A DNA stretch of 64,000 bases, taken from contig JAFEBP010000006.1 of assembly GCA_018242605.1 (NCBI GenBank), forward strand, positions 83,479 to 147,478. The letters run 5' to 3'. Positions 19,500 to 28,401 of this stretch are shown here, piece after piece; positions within the stretch are counted from its first letter, which is position 1, and each line of letters opens with the position of its first letter. The DNA comes from Planctomycetota bacterium (GTDB lineage Bacteria > Planctomycetota > Phycisphaerae > Phycisphaerales > UBA1924). The notes under the pieces are model-generated. The model was not told where the DNA came from. It saw nothing but the letters and a program-made list of their open reading frames with translations, and made no database searches. Made by a program: the position numbers and the translations under genes.

Positions 19500-20467
19500 G
19501 CCGCGTGCCCGCCGAGACCGGTCGGCTCAAGCCTCCGGCGACGGACGAGGTGGCGGAGTTGCTCCGCGCGGTGACCGAGGCCACTTCGCGTGTCGAGGCG
19601 AGCAACACGCGCCTGCAGGAGCAGGTGGCGAGACTGACGAACGATCTGAACGACGCGAACGTGCAGTTGGAGCGGCAGCGGCGGCTCGCGGCGCTGGGCG
19701 AGATGGCCGCGGGCATCGCGCACGAGGTCCGCAATCCGCTGGGGTGCGTTCTGCTGTACGCCTCGATGCTGGAGCGGGACCTGGCGGAGCGTCCGGCGGA
19801 GAGCGCGATGGCCACCAAGATCACGCGGGCGGCCAAGGCCGTAGAGGCGATCGTGACCGACGTGCTCTCCTTCGCGAGAGAGTTGAGGCTCAGGCACGAG
19901 GACGTGACGGTCGAGAGCGTCTTTGATCGGGCGCTGGAGAACTGCAGTCATGACGCGGTGGCGGGGGGGGCGTGGAAGCAGATTCGGATCGAGCGTGCGT
20001 ACACCGACGCGGCGGACACCGCGTTTGAAGCCGACCCGGGGCTGCTCACCCAGGCGCTGACCAACCTGATCCGCAACGCGATCGAGGCGATGGCCGAAGC
20101 GCCCGGGCGCGAGCACACGCTGCGGCTGGAGGCGTCGGAGCGGCGCGTCGCCGACGGCACGGGCAGACGGCCGCGGTGCGTCGTGCTCACCGTCCGTGAC
20201 ACCGGGCCTGGGGTGACGCCGGACGTGGTGGCGCGGATGTTCAATCCGTTCTTCACGACCCGCGGCACGGGTACCGGGCTGGGGCTGGCGATTGTGCACC
20301 GCATTGTGGATGCGCACGGTGGCCGGGTGAGCGTAACGAACAACGCCAAAGGCCCCGGGGCCGCGGCGGAGATTGTGATTCCATGCTCGGCCGCGGACGC
20401 GATCCGCCCCGGGCCGAGTGTGCAAGGGGCCGACGGCCCCGATTCGTTGAGGGAGAAGGCCGCATGA
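19496..20467 (+). CDS. FlrB/FleS-like sensor histidine kinase
   Basis: 323 residues with no transmembrane helix, so probably cytoplasmic like FlrB. A coiled N-terminus (~20-65) leads to the H-box GEMAAGIAHEVRNPLG with phospho-accepting His76. The N-box NLIRNAIEAM, G1 DTGPGV, F-box FNPFFTTR and G2 GTGLGLAIV follow, giving a complete HATPase_c domain. It starts at a GTG overlapping the chaperone stop and ends in an ATGA overlap (20464-20467) with the NtrC-type regulator, its obvious partner. By analogy with Vibrio FlrB/FlrC it should phosphorylate that regulator to switch on middle flagellar genes; the stimulus is unknown. Confidence 0.85.
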   Translation: MSRVPAETGRLKPPATDEVAELLRAVTEATSRVEASNTRLQEQVARLTNDLNDANVQLERQRRLAALGEMAAGIAHEVRNPLGCVLLYASMLERDLAERPAESAMATKITRAAKAVEAIVTDVLSFARELRLRHEDVTVESVFDRALENCSHDAVAGGAWKQIRIERAYTDAADTAFEADPGLLTQALTNLIRNAIEAMAEAPGREHTLRLEASERRVADGTGRRPRCVVLTVRDTGPGVTPDVVARMFNPFFTTRGTGTGLGLAIVHRIVDAHGGRVSVTNNAKGPGAAAEIVIPCSAADAIRPGPSVQGADGPDSLREKAA

Positions 20468-21969
20468 GAACTGTCCTGGTGGTGGATGACAAGGAAATGC
20501 TGCGTGAAGGGGTGTCGGCGACGTTGGAGCGGGCCGGGTTCGCGGTGCGGACCGCCGCGGACGGCGTGGCCGCGCTGGAGCAGGTGTCTCGCGAGCGTCC
20601 CGACGCGATCGTGACGGATATGCGGATGCCCGGGATGACCGGGGTGGAACTGCTGGAGCGGGTGCGTCAGATCGATGACGAGCTGCCGGTGGTGCTGATG
20701 ACGGCCTTCGGGACGATCGAGACGGCGGTGCGGGCGATGCGCATGGGCGCGTTCGACTACCTGACCAAGCCGTTCGAGGGCGATGAACTGGTGATCGCGG
20801 TGAAGCGGGCGCTGGAGCATCGCGCTGTGATGCGGGAGAACGCGCTGCTGCGGGCGGCACGCCCGACGGCGACGCCCACCGCGGGCCGCATCGGGCTGGG
20901 CCGCCTGATCGGTGAATCCGACGGCATGAAGAGGCTGCGCGATTCGGTGGCGGCGCTGGCCGACTCGCAGGGGACCGTGCTCATCACCGGCGAGTCGGGC
21001 GTGGGCAAGGAAGTCGTGGCCCGGGCGGTGCACGAGTGCAGTCCGCGCCGTGAAGGTCCGTTCCTGGCGGTCAACTGCGCGGCGCTCTCGGAATCCCTGC
21101 TGGAGAGCGAGTTGTTCGGCCACGAGAAGGGCGCGTTCACCGGCGCGGACAAGCTCCGCAAGGGCCGGTTTGAACTCGCGGACGGCGGCACGCTGCTGCT
21201 GGATGAAATCAGCGAGATCGGGCCGGCGATTCAGGCGAAGCTGCTACGCGTCTTGCAGGAGCGGGCGTTCGAGCGGGTGGGCTCAAGCCTGCCGATGGGC
21301 GTGGATGTGCGTGTGGTGGGCACCAGCAACCGTGATCTGCCCGCGTCGGTCGCGAAGGGCGATTTCCGGCAGGACTTGTTCTTCCGGCTCAACGTGCTGC
21401 CAATCCACATTCCGCCGCTGCGCGAGCGGCGCGAGGATGTGCCGTTGCTCGCCGAGCACTTCGTGCGTGAGATTGCGCGGCGCGAGGGCCGCCCGCCGCT
21501 GGCCATTGATGCCGCGGCGCGTGACGCGCTGGTGGCGTATCACTGGCCGGGGAATGTGCGCGAACTGCAGAACATCTGCGAGCGTGCGGTGGTGCTGAGC
21601 GGCCCCAAGAACGCCGCGGGCGGCACGGGGGTGATCCGTAGAGAGCTCATCGAGGGGTGGCTCAACTCCTCGCTGGCCCCGATCGCTCCGTCGAGCGTGC
21701 AGCCGCCGGCGGCAGCACCGGTGCCGGCCCCGATGATCGCACCGTTGGCGCCGCAGGTGTTCGTCCATGCTCCGCAGCAGTTTGAGCCCAAGGCCATTTC
21801 TGAGCCGCGGCCGCTGGAGGAGTTGGAGCGGGAGGCCATTCTCTCGGCTCTGCAACGCTACCAGGGCCACCGAGTCCGGACGGCGCGGGCGCTGGGCATC
21901 GGGGTGCGGACGCTGGGGCTCAAACTCAAGAAGTGGAAGGGCGAGGGGTTGGTTGCGGAAACCGTGTAA
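20464..21969 (+). CDS. FlrC/FleR-like sigma-54 response regulator
   Basis: 501 residues from the ATG at 20464. The receiver domain has acidic pair D8/D9 and phospho-acceptor D52 (VTDMRMPG), with MTAF and YLTKPF later. The AAA+ sigma-54 interaction domain has Walker A GESGVGKE, the GAFTGA loop that touches sigma-54, and DEISE in Walker B. A Pro/Ala linker leads to a C-terminal Fis-type helix-turn-helix (AILSALQRYQGHRVRTARAL). All elements of an active NtrC-class activator are present. A near-consensus sigma-54 promoter lies 41 nt past its stop, before flgB, so this pair most likely controls the operon that follows. Confidence 0.9.
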   Translation: MRTVLVVDDKEMLREGVSATLERAGFAVRTAADGVAALEQVSRERPDAIVTDMRMPGMTGVELLERVRQIDDELPVVLMTAFGTIETAVRAMRMGAFDYLTKPFEGDELVIAVKRALEHRAVMRENALLRAARPTATPTAGRIGLGRLIGESDGMKRLRDSVAALADSQGTVLITGESGVGKEVVARAVHECSPRREGPFLAVNCAALSESLLESELFGHEKGAFTGADKLRKGRFELADGGTLLLDEISEIGPAIQAKLLRVLQERAFERVGSSLPMGVDVRVVGTSNRDLPASVAKGDFRQDLFFRLNVLPIHIPPLRERREDVPLLAEHFVREIARREGRPPLAIDAAARDALVAYHWPGNVRELQNICERAVVLSGPKNAAGGTGVIRRELIEGWLNSSLAPIAPSSVQPPAAAPVPAPMIAPLAPQVFVHAPQQFEPKAISEPRPLEELEREAILSALQRYQGHRVRTARALGIGVRTLGLKLKKWKGEGLVAETV

Positions 21970-22010
21970 CGTCGTGGATGGATGTCCGGCACGCGGACTC
22001 CACACGGCCG

Positions 22011-22024
22011 GGCACGTGGCTTGC
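22011..22024 (+). promoter_or_regulatory. Sigma-54 promoter before flgB
   Basis: The sequence GGCACG-TGGC-TTGC matches the -24/-12 consensus, with exactly 10 bp between the GG (22011-22012) and GC (22023-22024). It is located directly after the sigma-54 activator gene. The expected start point, ~22036, is only about 7 nt before the flgB ATG. Confidence 0.8.
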
Positions 22025-22042
22025 GGAATGGTTGGCTGAACG

Positions 22043-22483
22043 ATGCTCTTTGAAGATCTGGCAAACTCGGGTGCGGCGCCGGCCTTGGAACGGATGCTGC
22101 GGTTCGCCGCGGCAAGGCAGCGGCTGCTCGTCCACAACATCGCCAACATCGATACGCCGGACTACCGGCCGATGGACGTCTCGCCCAAGGCGTTCCAGGA
22201 TGCGCTCGCGAAGGCGGTGCACCAACGCAGGCAGGCTACGGGCGGCGAGTTCGGCGATCTGCGCATGGGCGCGGACGAGGAGGCGGTCTTCAACGCCGAC
22301 GCGTCGACTGATCTGCATCCGAGAACCCCCTCTTCGGGCGTGCTGTACCACGACCGCAACAACCGCGACCTGGAACGCATGATGCAGAGCCTGGCCGAGA
22401 ACAACCTGACGCACCGCGTGGCAGCTGATTTGCTGAGGCGTCACAACGAACTGCTGCGGTCGGCGATCTCGCAGCGCGTGTGA
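22043..22483 (+). CDS. flgB: Flagellar basal-body rod protein FlgB
   Basis: 146 residues. The conserved N-terminal rod signature HNIANIDTPDY is at about 31-41, the usual distance from the start in FlgB, and the C-terminal helical tail (NLTHRVAADLLRRHNELLRSAI) is typical. FlgB forms the proximal rod with FlgC, FlgF and FlgG in the periplasm after export through the flagellar gate. There is no Shine-Dalgarno motif, and the predicted sigma-54 transcript has a ~7-nt leader, so translation may be almost leaderless. It is the first gene of the long operon. Confidence 0.92.
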   Translation: MLFEDLANSGAAPALERMLRFAAARQRLLVHNIANIDTPDYRPMDVSPKAFQDALAKAVHQRRQATGGEFGDLRMGADEEAVFNADASTDLHPRTPSSGVLYHDRNNRDLERMMQSLAENNLTHRVAADLLRRHNELLRSAISQRV

Positions 22484-22490
22484 GTAAAGC

Positions 22491-22910
22491 ATGTACGGAC
22501 TACTCGACATCTCCACTGGCGGCATGATCGCTCAGCGGGCGCGGCTCACGGCGATCTCGGCAAACATCGCGAACCAGCACAGCGTGATGCCCGACGGCAC
22601 GCCCTACCGCGCCCGGCACGTCATTCTTGCGCCCGGCGACCCTTCCGCCCACGGCAAGGAAGCGCAGGGCATGGGCGTTCACGTAGCGGAGGTGCAGATT
22701 GACCAGAGGCCGTTCAACCTGCGTTACGACCCAGATCATCCGCTCGCGGTGAAGGAAGGCCCCCAGAAGGGCTACGTACGGCTCTCGAACGTGAATCCGG
22801 TGGAGGAGCAGGTCAACGCGTTGCAGGCGTCGCGTTCGTACGAGGCGAACGCGGCGGCGGCGGAAAGCACCAAGGCGATGGTGGCACAGGCTTTGCGGCT
22901 GTTGGCGTGA
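22491..22910 (+). CDS. flgC: Flagellar basal-body rod protein FlgC
   Basis: 139 residues, normal for FlgC. The N-terminal rod motif (RLTAISANIANQHS) and the C-terminal DUF1078-type helix (VNALQASRSYEANAAAAEST) are both present; the second is shared by all rod and hook proteins. It starts 7 nt after flgB. The product is a proximal rod subunit exported to the periplasm. Confidence 0.94.
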   Translation: MYGLLDISTGGMIAQRARLTAISANIANQHSVMPDGTPYRARHVILAPGDPSAHGKEAQGMGVHVAEVQIDQRPFNLRYDPDHPLAVKEGPQKGYVRLSNVNPVEEQVNALQASRSYEANAAAAESTKAMVAQALRLLA

Positions 22911-22955
22911 TCGGTGTATTCCCGATTGTGCATTGCTGAGATGGAGTAGCGGACT

Positions 22956-23273
22956 ATGGCAGATCCATTGGGCTTCGTGAACGGTGTGTCGGGAGTTGAT
23001 CGCGCGGGAGCGATCGACCGTCCGGGCGGGGGTTCGAAGGCCGCCAAGGGCGGGCCGAGCTTCGCCGACATGCTGCGCGAGAGCCTTGACGAAGTGAACA
23101 AGGCCCAGAATGAGGCGACCCGGGCGGCGGAAGACCTCGCCACGGGCGAGCGCGCGGACCTGGAGGGCGTGGTGGCGGCGACGCAGAAGGCGGACAACGC
23201 CTTCCGCATGCTGCAGTCTCTGCGCAACAAGATGGTGGAAGCCTACGACGAGATCAAGCAGATGCGCGTGTAA
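22956..23273 (+). CDS. fliE: Flagellar hook-basal body protein FliE
   Basis: 105 residues, typical for FliE, the junction protein between the MS ring and the rod. The C-terminal half (VAATQKADNAFRMLQSLRN, then EAYDEIKQMRV) matches the conserved FliE helix that packs against the FliF ring and rod. The N-terminus is Gly-rich, as usual. It lies 45 bp after flgC in the same operon. Confidence 0.93.
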   Translation: MADPLGFVNGVSGVDRAGAIDRPGGGSKAAKGGPSFADMLRESLDEVNKAQNEATRAAEDLATGERADLEGVVAATQKADNAFRMLQSLRNKMVEAYDEIKQMRV

Positions 23274-23416
23274 GCGGGGGACGCACCGCCCGTCGGGGCG
23301 GGTTCGCGCAGTTTCGGCCCCGTGCGTCTTCAAGGCGCAGGGCGTGCGCCGCCGAATGAATGGCGGTCAATGACGGACGCGGGGATCGCGTCCACACAGG
23401 CACGGAGGCCGCAACG

Positions 23417-25135
23417 ATGGAGTTCCTCAGGCGCACATTCGCGCCGATCGGCAAACACCTCGGGAATCTCACCCCCACGCACAAGCTGCTCGTGGGGAGC
23501 GTGGTCGTCGTGCTCGGGATGACGCTACTGCTGGTGTCTCAGTACACCGGCAAACCCTCCATGGTGGAGCTGCTCCCCGGGGCGCCTGCGTCGGAGCAGG
23601 ACTCGGCCGCCGCGGCGCTGGGCGAGCTGGGCATCCCCTACGAGAACGTTGGCGGCAAGGTGATGGTGCACGCGGCGGACAAGAGCCGTGCCGTGTCGCG
23701 CCTGGGTGAGTCGGGCAAGCTGCCCAGCGACAAGGCGATTCTGTTCGAGAACATTCTGAACAAGCCGAGCTGGACCAACTCGCGCCAGCAGAACGAGCAG
23801 CTTTACAACAACGCGCTGCAGAACGAACTGTCGCTGCGGATCGCCGACTTCAAGGGGATCAAGAGCGCGAAGGTCTTCCTGGACATCCCCGAGGCGCAGG
23901 GGTTCGGCCCCACGTTGAAGAAGCCCAGCGCTTCGGCGATGATCGTTACGGATTCGGGCCAGCAGCTCGGCCAGGGGATGGTCGACGCGATCGCCAACTT
24001 CATCGCCGGCAGCAAGGCGGGCCTCACGATCGACCGCGTCCGCGTGATCGACGCCGTGAGCGGCCGCCAGCGCAAGGCGACCACCGAGGACGAAGCTCTT
24101 CCCACCACGTATCTCGAGCACGCGGCGCGCGTGGAGAGCCAGACGCGTGAGAAGGTGCAGGAACTGCTCGCCTTCATCCCGGGCGCGGTGGTGGCGGTGA
24201 CGGCGCAGGTCGACGTGACCCGCTCACGCGCCGAGGTGCGGACGAACATGCCCGAGAAGCAGGGCACGATCTCGATGCGCAAGCGCGAGACCGAGACCAC
24301 CACGACCAGCGCGGAGGCCGGCCAGGGCGGCGAGGCGGGGTTCGGGGCGAATCAGACGGCCGACATCAACCGTGGCGGGGGCGCCTCGGGCGGGAAGCAC
24401 GAATCCAACGAGACGACCACCGAGTACGAGAACCACGTCGGCACGCGGAGCGAGACCATTCTTGATCCGCGGGGCTATCCGACGATGGTCGCGGTGAGCG
24501 TGAACGTGCCCAAGGGCTTTGTCGCCAACCTGCTCAAGGCGGCGGGCGACAAGAAGGACGCGGAGAAGCAGCCCACGGACGAAGAGGTCAACCAGCGTTT
24601 CGCTTCGCTGCGCAAGGACATCATCGACAGCCTGACCCCGCACGTGCGGGCCATGACGGCGCAGGCCAACTCCCACGTGAGCGCCGACGACCTCAAAAAA
24701 ATAGTCGCGGACTCCATCGGCGTGACCATGATCCCGGTGGTCGCACCCGCGGCGATGGCTGTCCAGACCGCCGGTTTGCTCGGCGGGCTGGGCGGTGGGG
24801 GGGGCGGCGGTTTGCTCGGAGGAGGTCTGATCGAGAAGGGCGTGCTGGGCGGGCTCTCCGCGGTGGCGCTGGGCATGATGCTGATGATGGTGAAGAAGGC
24901 CAGTCGCCGCGACGCGATGCCGACGGCGGAAGAGCTGGTGGGCCTGCCGCCCACGCTCGAAGCCGACTCCGACGTGGTGGGCGAAGCAGACGAGGGCGAT
25001 TCGGCGATGGCGGGCATCGAGGTTGACGAGCAGGACGTTCAGCGACAGAAGGTGCTGGAGCAGGTCAACGAGCTGGTCTCGGCGCAGCCCGCGGAGGCCG
25101 CCAAGACGATCGGCCGCTGGATCACCCCTGAGTAA
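23417..25135 (+). CDS. fliF: Flagellar MS-ring protein FliF
   Basis: 572 residues from the ATG at 23417, chosen because GGAGG lies 9 nt upstream and the protein then begins MEFLRRTFAPIG; an earlier ATG at 23360 adds an unlikely 19 residues. Transmembrane helix 1 is about residues 25-42 (LVGSVVVVLGMTLLLVS), followed by ring-building YscJ/FliF domains and a low-complexity Gly/Glu/Thr loop (~290-345). Helix 2 is near 475-495, after a Gly-rich stretch. The C-terminal FliG-binding tail (VNELVSAQPAEAAKTIGRWI) is intact. FliF forms the inner-membrane ring that houses the export gate and carries the switch. Confidence 0.95.
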   Translation: MEFLRRTFAPIGKHLGNLTPTHKLLVGSVVVVLGMTLLLVSQYTGKPSMVELLPGAPASEQDSAAAALGELGIPYENVGGKVMVHAADKSRAVSRLGESGKLPSDKAILFENILNKPSWTNSRQQNEQLYNNALQNELSLRIADFKGIKSAKVFLDIPEAQGFGPTLKKPSASAMIVTDSGQQLGQGMVDAIANFIAGSKAGLTIDRVRVIDAVSGRQRKATTEDEALPTTYLEHAARVESQTREKVQELLAFIPGAVVAVTAQVDVTRSRAEVRTNMPEKQGTISMRKRETETTTTSAEAGQGGEAGFGANQTADINRGGGASGGKHESNETTTEYENHVGTRSETILDPRGYPTMVAVSVNVPKGFVANLLKAAGDKKDAEKQPTDEEVNQRFASLRKDIIDSLTPHVRAMTAQANSHVSADDLKKIVADSIGVTMIPVVAPAAMAVQTAGLLGGLGGGGGGGLLGGGLIEKGVLGGLSAVALGMMLMMVKKASRRDAMPTAEELVGLPPTLEADSDVVGEADEGDSAMAGIEVDEQDVQRQKVLEQVNELVSAQPAEAAKTIGRWITPE

Positions 25136-25159
25136 AGCAAGGCGAAGCACGGAGCCGCG

Positions 25160-26200
25160 ATGCCCAGAAGACCCAACGACAAACTCCCGGAAAACGCCTC
25201 GGATCTGGAGCCCTTGACGAAGGCCGCCATTCTTCTGCTGGCTGTTGGATCCGACCGGGCCGCGGCGATGCTCAAGCACCTGTCCGCGCAGGCGGTGGAA
25301 GAAGTCACTCGCGAACTCGCGGGCCTGGGCCGCGTGCCCGGGGCGCTCCAGGCACAGGTCGTCAACGAGTTCTACGACGTCTCGATCCTGGGGGCGGGCG
25401 GGGCCGAGGGCGGGCTTGATTACGCCAAGACGATCCTGAAGAACTCGCTCGACAGCCAGAGTGCCGAGCGGATGCTCGGGCAGATCCAGACCCAGGTGCA
25501 GAAGACGCCCTTCTCCTTCCTTCAGCGTGCCGAGAGCGAGAACCTGCTCACGTTCATCCAGGATGAACACCCGCAGACCATCGCGCTCATTGTTTGTCAC
25601 CTTCCCCACCACAAGGCCAGCGAGATTCTCGCCGGGCTCCCGATGCAGAAGCAGGTGGAAGTGATCAAACGCGTGGCAAATATGGAGCAGACCAACCCCG
25701 AAGTCATCCGCGAGGTGGAGCGGGGTCTGGAGAGCCGCCTTTCCAGCATGCTCGTTCAGTCGATGGAAAAGGCCGGGGGCGTCGAGACGGTCGCTGAGAT
25801 CCTCAACCTCGCGGACCGCGCCACCGAGAAGGCGATCATGGAAGGGTTGGAGGCCGAGGACCCGGACCTGGTCGAGCAGATCCGCCGACTCATGTTCGTG
25901 TTCGAAGACATCAACAAGGTCAACGACAAGGGCATCCAGGCGGTGCTCAAGGAAGTGGAGAACAGCGAGCTGGCGCTGGCGCTCAAGACCGCCTCGGAGA
26001 GCCTCAAGACCAAGATCTTCAAGAACATGTCGGAGCGTGCGGCGTCGCTCATCAAGGAAGACATGGAGTACATGGGGCCGGTCCGGGTCAGCGACGTGGA
26101 GGCGGCTCAGCAGCGCATCGTGGACATCGTGCGGCGTCTCGAGGACGCAGGCGAGGTGGTGGTGGAAGGCCGCGGCGGCGATGCCGAGGCGCTTGTGTAA
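25160..26200 (+). CDS. fliG: Flagellar motor switch protein FliG
   Basis: 346 residues, full length. The N-terminal FliF-binding helices (LTKAAILLLAVGSDRAA), the middle domain with the EHPQTIAL motif, and the C-terminal torque domain (FVFEDINKVNDKGIQAVLKE) with the charged helix that meets the stator are all present. FliG links the MS ring to FliM/FliN in the cytoplasmic C-ring and makes torque. It follows fliF by 24 bp. fliM itself is not in the cluster. Confidence 0.96.
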   Translation: MPRRPNDKLPENASDLEPLTKAAILLLAVGSDRAAAMLKHLSAQAVEEVTRELAGLGRVPGALQAQVVNEFYDVSILGAGGAEGGLDYAKTILKNSLDSQSAERMLGQIQTQVQKTPFSFLQRAESENLLTFIQDEHPQTIALIVCHLPHHKASEILAGLPMQKQVEVIKRVANMEQTNPEVIREVERGLESRLSSMLVQSMEKAGGVETVAEILNLADRATEKAIMEGLEAEDPDLVEQIRRLMFVFEDINKVNDKGIQAVLKEVENSELALALKTASESLKTKIFKNMSERAASLIKEDMEYMGPVRVSDVEAAQQRIVDIVRRLEDAGEVVVEGRGGDAEALV

Positions 26201-26263
26201 GTCCGATGGTCGTTCATTCCGGCGGGATGCGTCAGAGCGTCCCGATCGGCGGAGTATTCCCGC

Positions 26264-27037
26264 GTGGCGATGATCCGACAAGCTGCGGCCGAGCGAGTGG
26301 TGCGCGACGCGGTCGTGCTCGATCTGGGCGATCTCGCGCGACAAGGCGAAGCCTGCCGCCAGCGGGCTCGGGCGGAAGCCGGGGCGATCGTGCAGGAAGC
26401 CAAGGCCGAGCGCGAGCGGTTGATCCGAGGTGCCGCGGAACAGGGCAAGGCCGAGGGTTTCGCCAAAGGGCGCGAGCAGGGAATCGCCGAAGGACGCGAG
26501 CAGGGCCGGCGGGACGCGCTCGCGGAGCGGGGCGCGGCGCTGGACCTGCTGGCCAAGGGGTGGGGCGAATCGCTCGCTGGCTTCCTGGCGGCTCGGGAGG
26601 CGGCGCTGGTCGAGGCCCGGCGCGATGTGGTGCAACTGGCCGTGCTGCTCGCGGAACGGATTGTCAAGCGAGCGATTGAGCTCGAGCCGCAGCGTGTGGC
26701 AGACCAGGTCGCGGCGGTGCTTGCGACCCTGGCGCGGCCGACGCGCCTTCGGCTGCGGATGCACCCAGAGGATGAGGCGCTTGTTCGCGAGTCGCTGCCG
26801 TCTGTGGCGGCGAACTTCAACGCGGCGGAGCATCTGGAAATTGTCACCGACGCCTCGATGCGGCGCGGCGGCGTGATCGCCGAAACCGCGGGCGGGGGGG
26901 CGATCGACGCGACGATCCGCACGCAGTTGGACCGCATGGCTCGCGCGCTGCTTCCCGGCCATGCCGAGCCGTTCTCCGAGGTCTCGGCCACGCCGCGGGC
27001 CTCGTCTGAGGCACCTTCTCAGGAGGGTGCGCAGTGA
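26264..27037 (+). CDS. fliH: Flagellar export regulator FliH
   Basis: 257 residues. A long charged helix rich in GxxxG-like repeats (KGREQGIAEGREQGRRD, residues ~68-85) is the FliH hallmark. The C-terminal V-ATPase E-subunit-like domain (LLAERIVKRAIELEP and on) follows. FliH forms a stalk with FliI and links the ATPase to the C-ring. The GTG at 26264 is preferred over the ATG at 26270 because GGAG lies 9 nt before it. It overlaps fliI by 4 bp (GTGA). Confidence 0.85.
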   Translation: MAMIRQAAAERVVRDAVVLDLGDLARQGEACRQRARAEAGAIVQEAKAERERLIRGAAEQGKAEGFAKGREQGIAEGREQGRRDALAERGAALDLLAKGWGESLAGFLAAREAALVEARRDVVQLAVLLAERIVKRAIELEPQRVADQVAAVLATLARPTRLRLRMHPEDEALVRESLPSVAANFNAAEHLEIVTDASMRRGGVIAETAGGGAIDATIRTQLDRMARALLPGHAEPFSEVSATPRASSEAPSQEGAQ

Positions 27038-28398
27038 CCATGCTCGCGCACGCGTTTGAGTCCGCTCGCTTGGCGCTTCCGCTGCGCATTGTGGGGCGTG
27101 TCGCGGCGTTGCGAGGTCTAACCGTTCTTGTGGATGACCTGCCGCTTCCCGTGGGGTCGCTCGTCCGCATCGGCCGCGACGGTGGGGCCGCGGGCGCGAT
27201 GTTCGGCGAGGTTGTCGGCTTCACGCGCGAGCACGCGGCCGTCATGGTGCTCGGACAGACCAGCGGCATCCGTCCCGGCGATGAGGTTGTGGGCGAGGAG
27301 ACTGCTCAGACGGCGGCGGTGGGCCCCGCGTTGCTGGGGCGAGTGGTCGATGGGCTCGGCTCGCCGATCGACGGGCTTGGCCCGGTGCCGGAGATGGTCC
27401 GCCGGCCCATCTCCCCCGAACCGCTGCAGGCGCTCAAGCGCCGGCGCATTACCGATCAACTCGTGACTGGCATTCGAGCCTTGGACCTGATGACCCCGGT
27501 GGGATTGGGCCAACGTCTGGGCGTCTTCGCAGGGCCGGGCGTGGGTAAGTCGACGCTGTTGGGCACCATCGCGAGGCGCGCCAGCAGCGACGTGAACGTG
27601 ATCGCGCTCATCGGCGAACGCGGGCGTGAAGTGAAGGACTTCATCGAGCACGCTCTGGGGCCCGAGGGGCTCAGCCGGAGCATCGTCGTCGTCGCTACCG
27701 GTGATGAGTCTCCGCTGCTGCGGCTTCGTGCGGCGCGCTTCGCCTGCACCGCGGCCGAGTTCTTCCGGGATCGCGGCGACGATGTGCTGCTGATGATGGA
27801 CTCGGTGACGCGCTTCGCCCACGCGCAGCGTCAGGTGGGTCTTTCGGTGGGTGAACCGCCCGCCACGAAGGGCTACACGCCGAGCGTCTTCGCCCAGATG
27901 GCCCTTCTCCTGGAACGGGCCGGCGCGGTGGAGTCGGCGGGCGGCGGTTCGATCACCGGCTTGTACACGATTCTGGTGGACGGCGATGACATGACCGAAC
28001 CGATCGCGGACGCCGCACGCGGCATTCTGGACGGGCACGTGGTGCTCTCCCGCAAGCTCGCACGCAAGGGGCACTACCCCGCGATCGACGTGCTCGACTC
28101 GATCTCCCGCGTCGCGGGCGATATCACCAGCCGCGAATGCGGAGAGGCTCGCATCCAGATCACGCGCATGCTCGCGGCGTACCGGGAGGTCGAGGATCTC
28201 GTCCAGATCGGTGCGTACGCCAGGGGCAGTAATCCGGAGTCCGACGCGGCGATCGAGTACCAGCGTGCGATCAACGACATGCTCAAGCAGGGGCGGGATG
28301 ACAACATCCCGTTCGAGACTGCCCGGGGGGCGTTCCTCAAACTCGCGAAGGAGTCCGCCGCAGCGGCGTCGGGCGCGCGTCAGAAAGGCAGGGCCTGA
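27034..28398 (+). CDS. fliI: Flagellum-specific ATPase FliI
   Basis: 454 residues. Walker A AGPGVGKST lies at 166-174, and the F1-beta-like signature ALIGERGREVKDFIEHALG and Walker B LLMMDSVTRFAHAQR follow. The N-terminal beta-barrel domain and the C-terminal export-apparatus region are complete. It hydrolyses ATP to help load substrates into the flagellar type III export gate. The GTG start overlaps the fliH stop and has AGGAGG 6 nt upstream. Confidence 0.96.
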   Translation: MTMLAHAFESARLALPLRIVGRVAALRGLTVLVDDLPLPVGSLVRIGRDGGAAGAMFGEVVGFTREHAAVMVLGQTSGIRPGDEVVGEETAQTAAVGPALLGRVVDGLGSPIDGLGPVPEMVRRPISPEPLQALKRRRITDQLVTGIRALDLMTPVGLGQRLGVFAGPGVGKSTLLGTIARRASSDVNVIALIGERGREVKDFIEHALGPEGLSRSIVVVATGDESPLLRLRAARFACTAAEFFRDRGDDVLLMMDSVTRFAHAQRQVGLSVGEPPATKGYTPSVFAQMALLLERAGAVESAGGGSITGLYTILVDGDDMTEPIADAARGILDGHVVLSRKLARKGHYPAIDVLDSISRVAGDITSRECGEARIQITRMLAAYREVEDLVQIGAYARGSNPESDAAIEYQRAINDMLKQGRDDNIPFETARGAFLKLAKESAAAASGARQKGRA

Positions 28399-28401
28399 TT
28401 C

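Noticed and set aside
23399..23412. Second sigma-54-like element before fliF (GG, 10 bp, GC)
   Set aside because: The -12 half reads CCGC rather than TTGC and it overlaps the fliF ribosome-binding site.
24224..26962. 912-codon open frame on the minus strand across fliF-fliH
   Set aside because: Antisense to three well-supported flagellar genes; His/Arg-rich as expected for a high-GC shadow.
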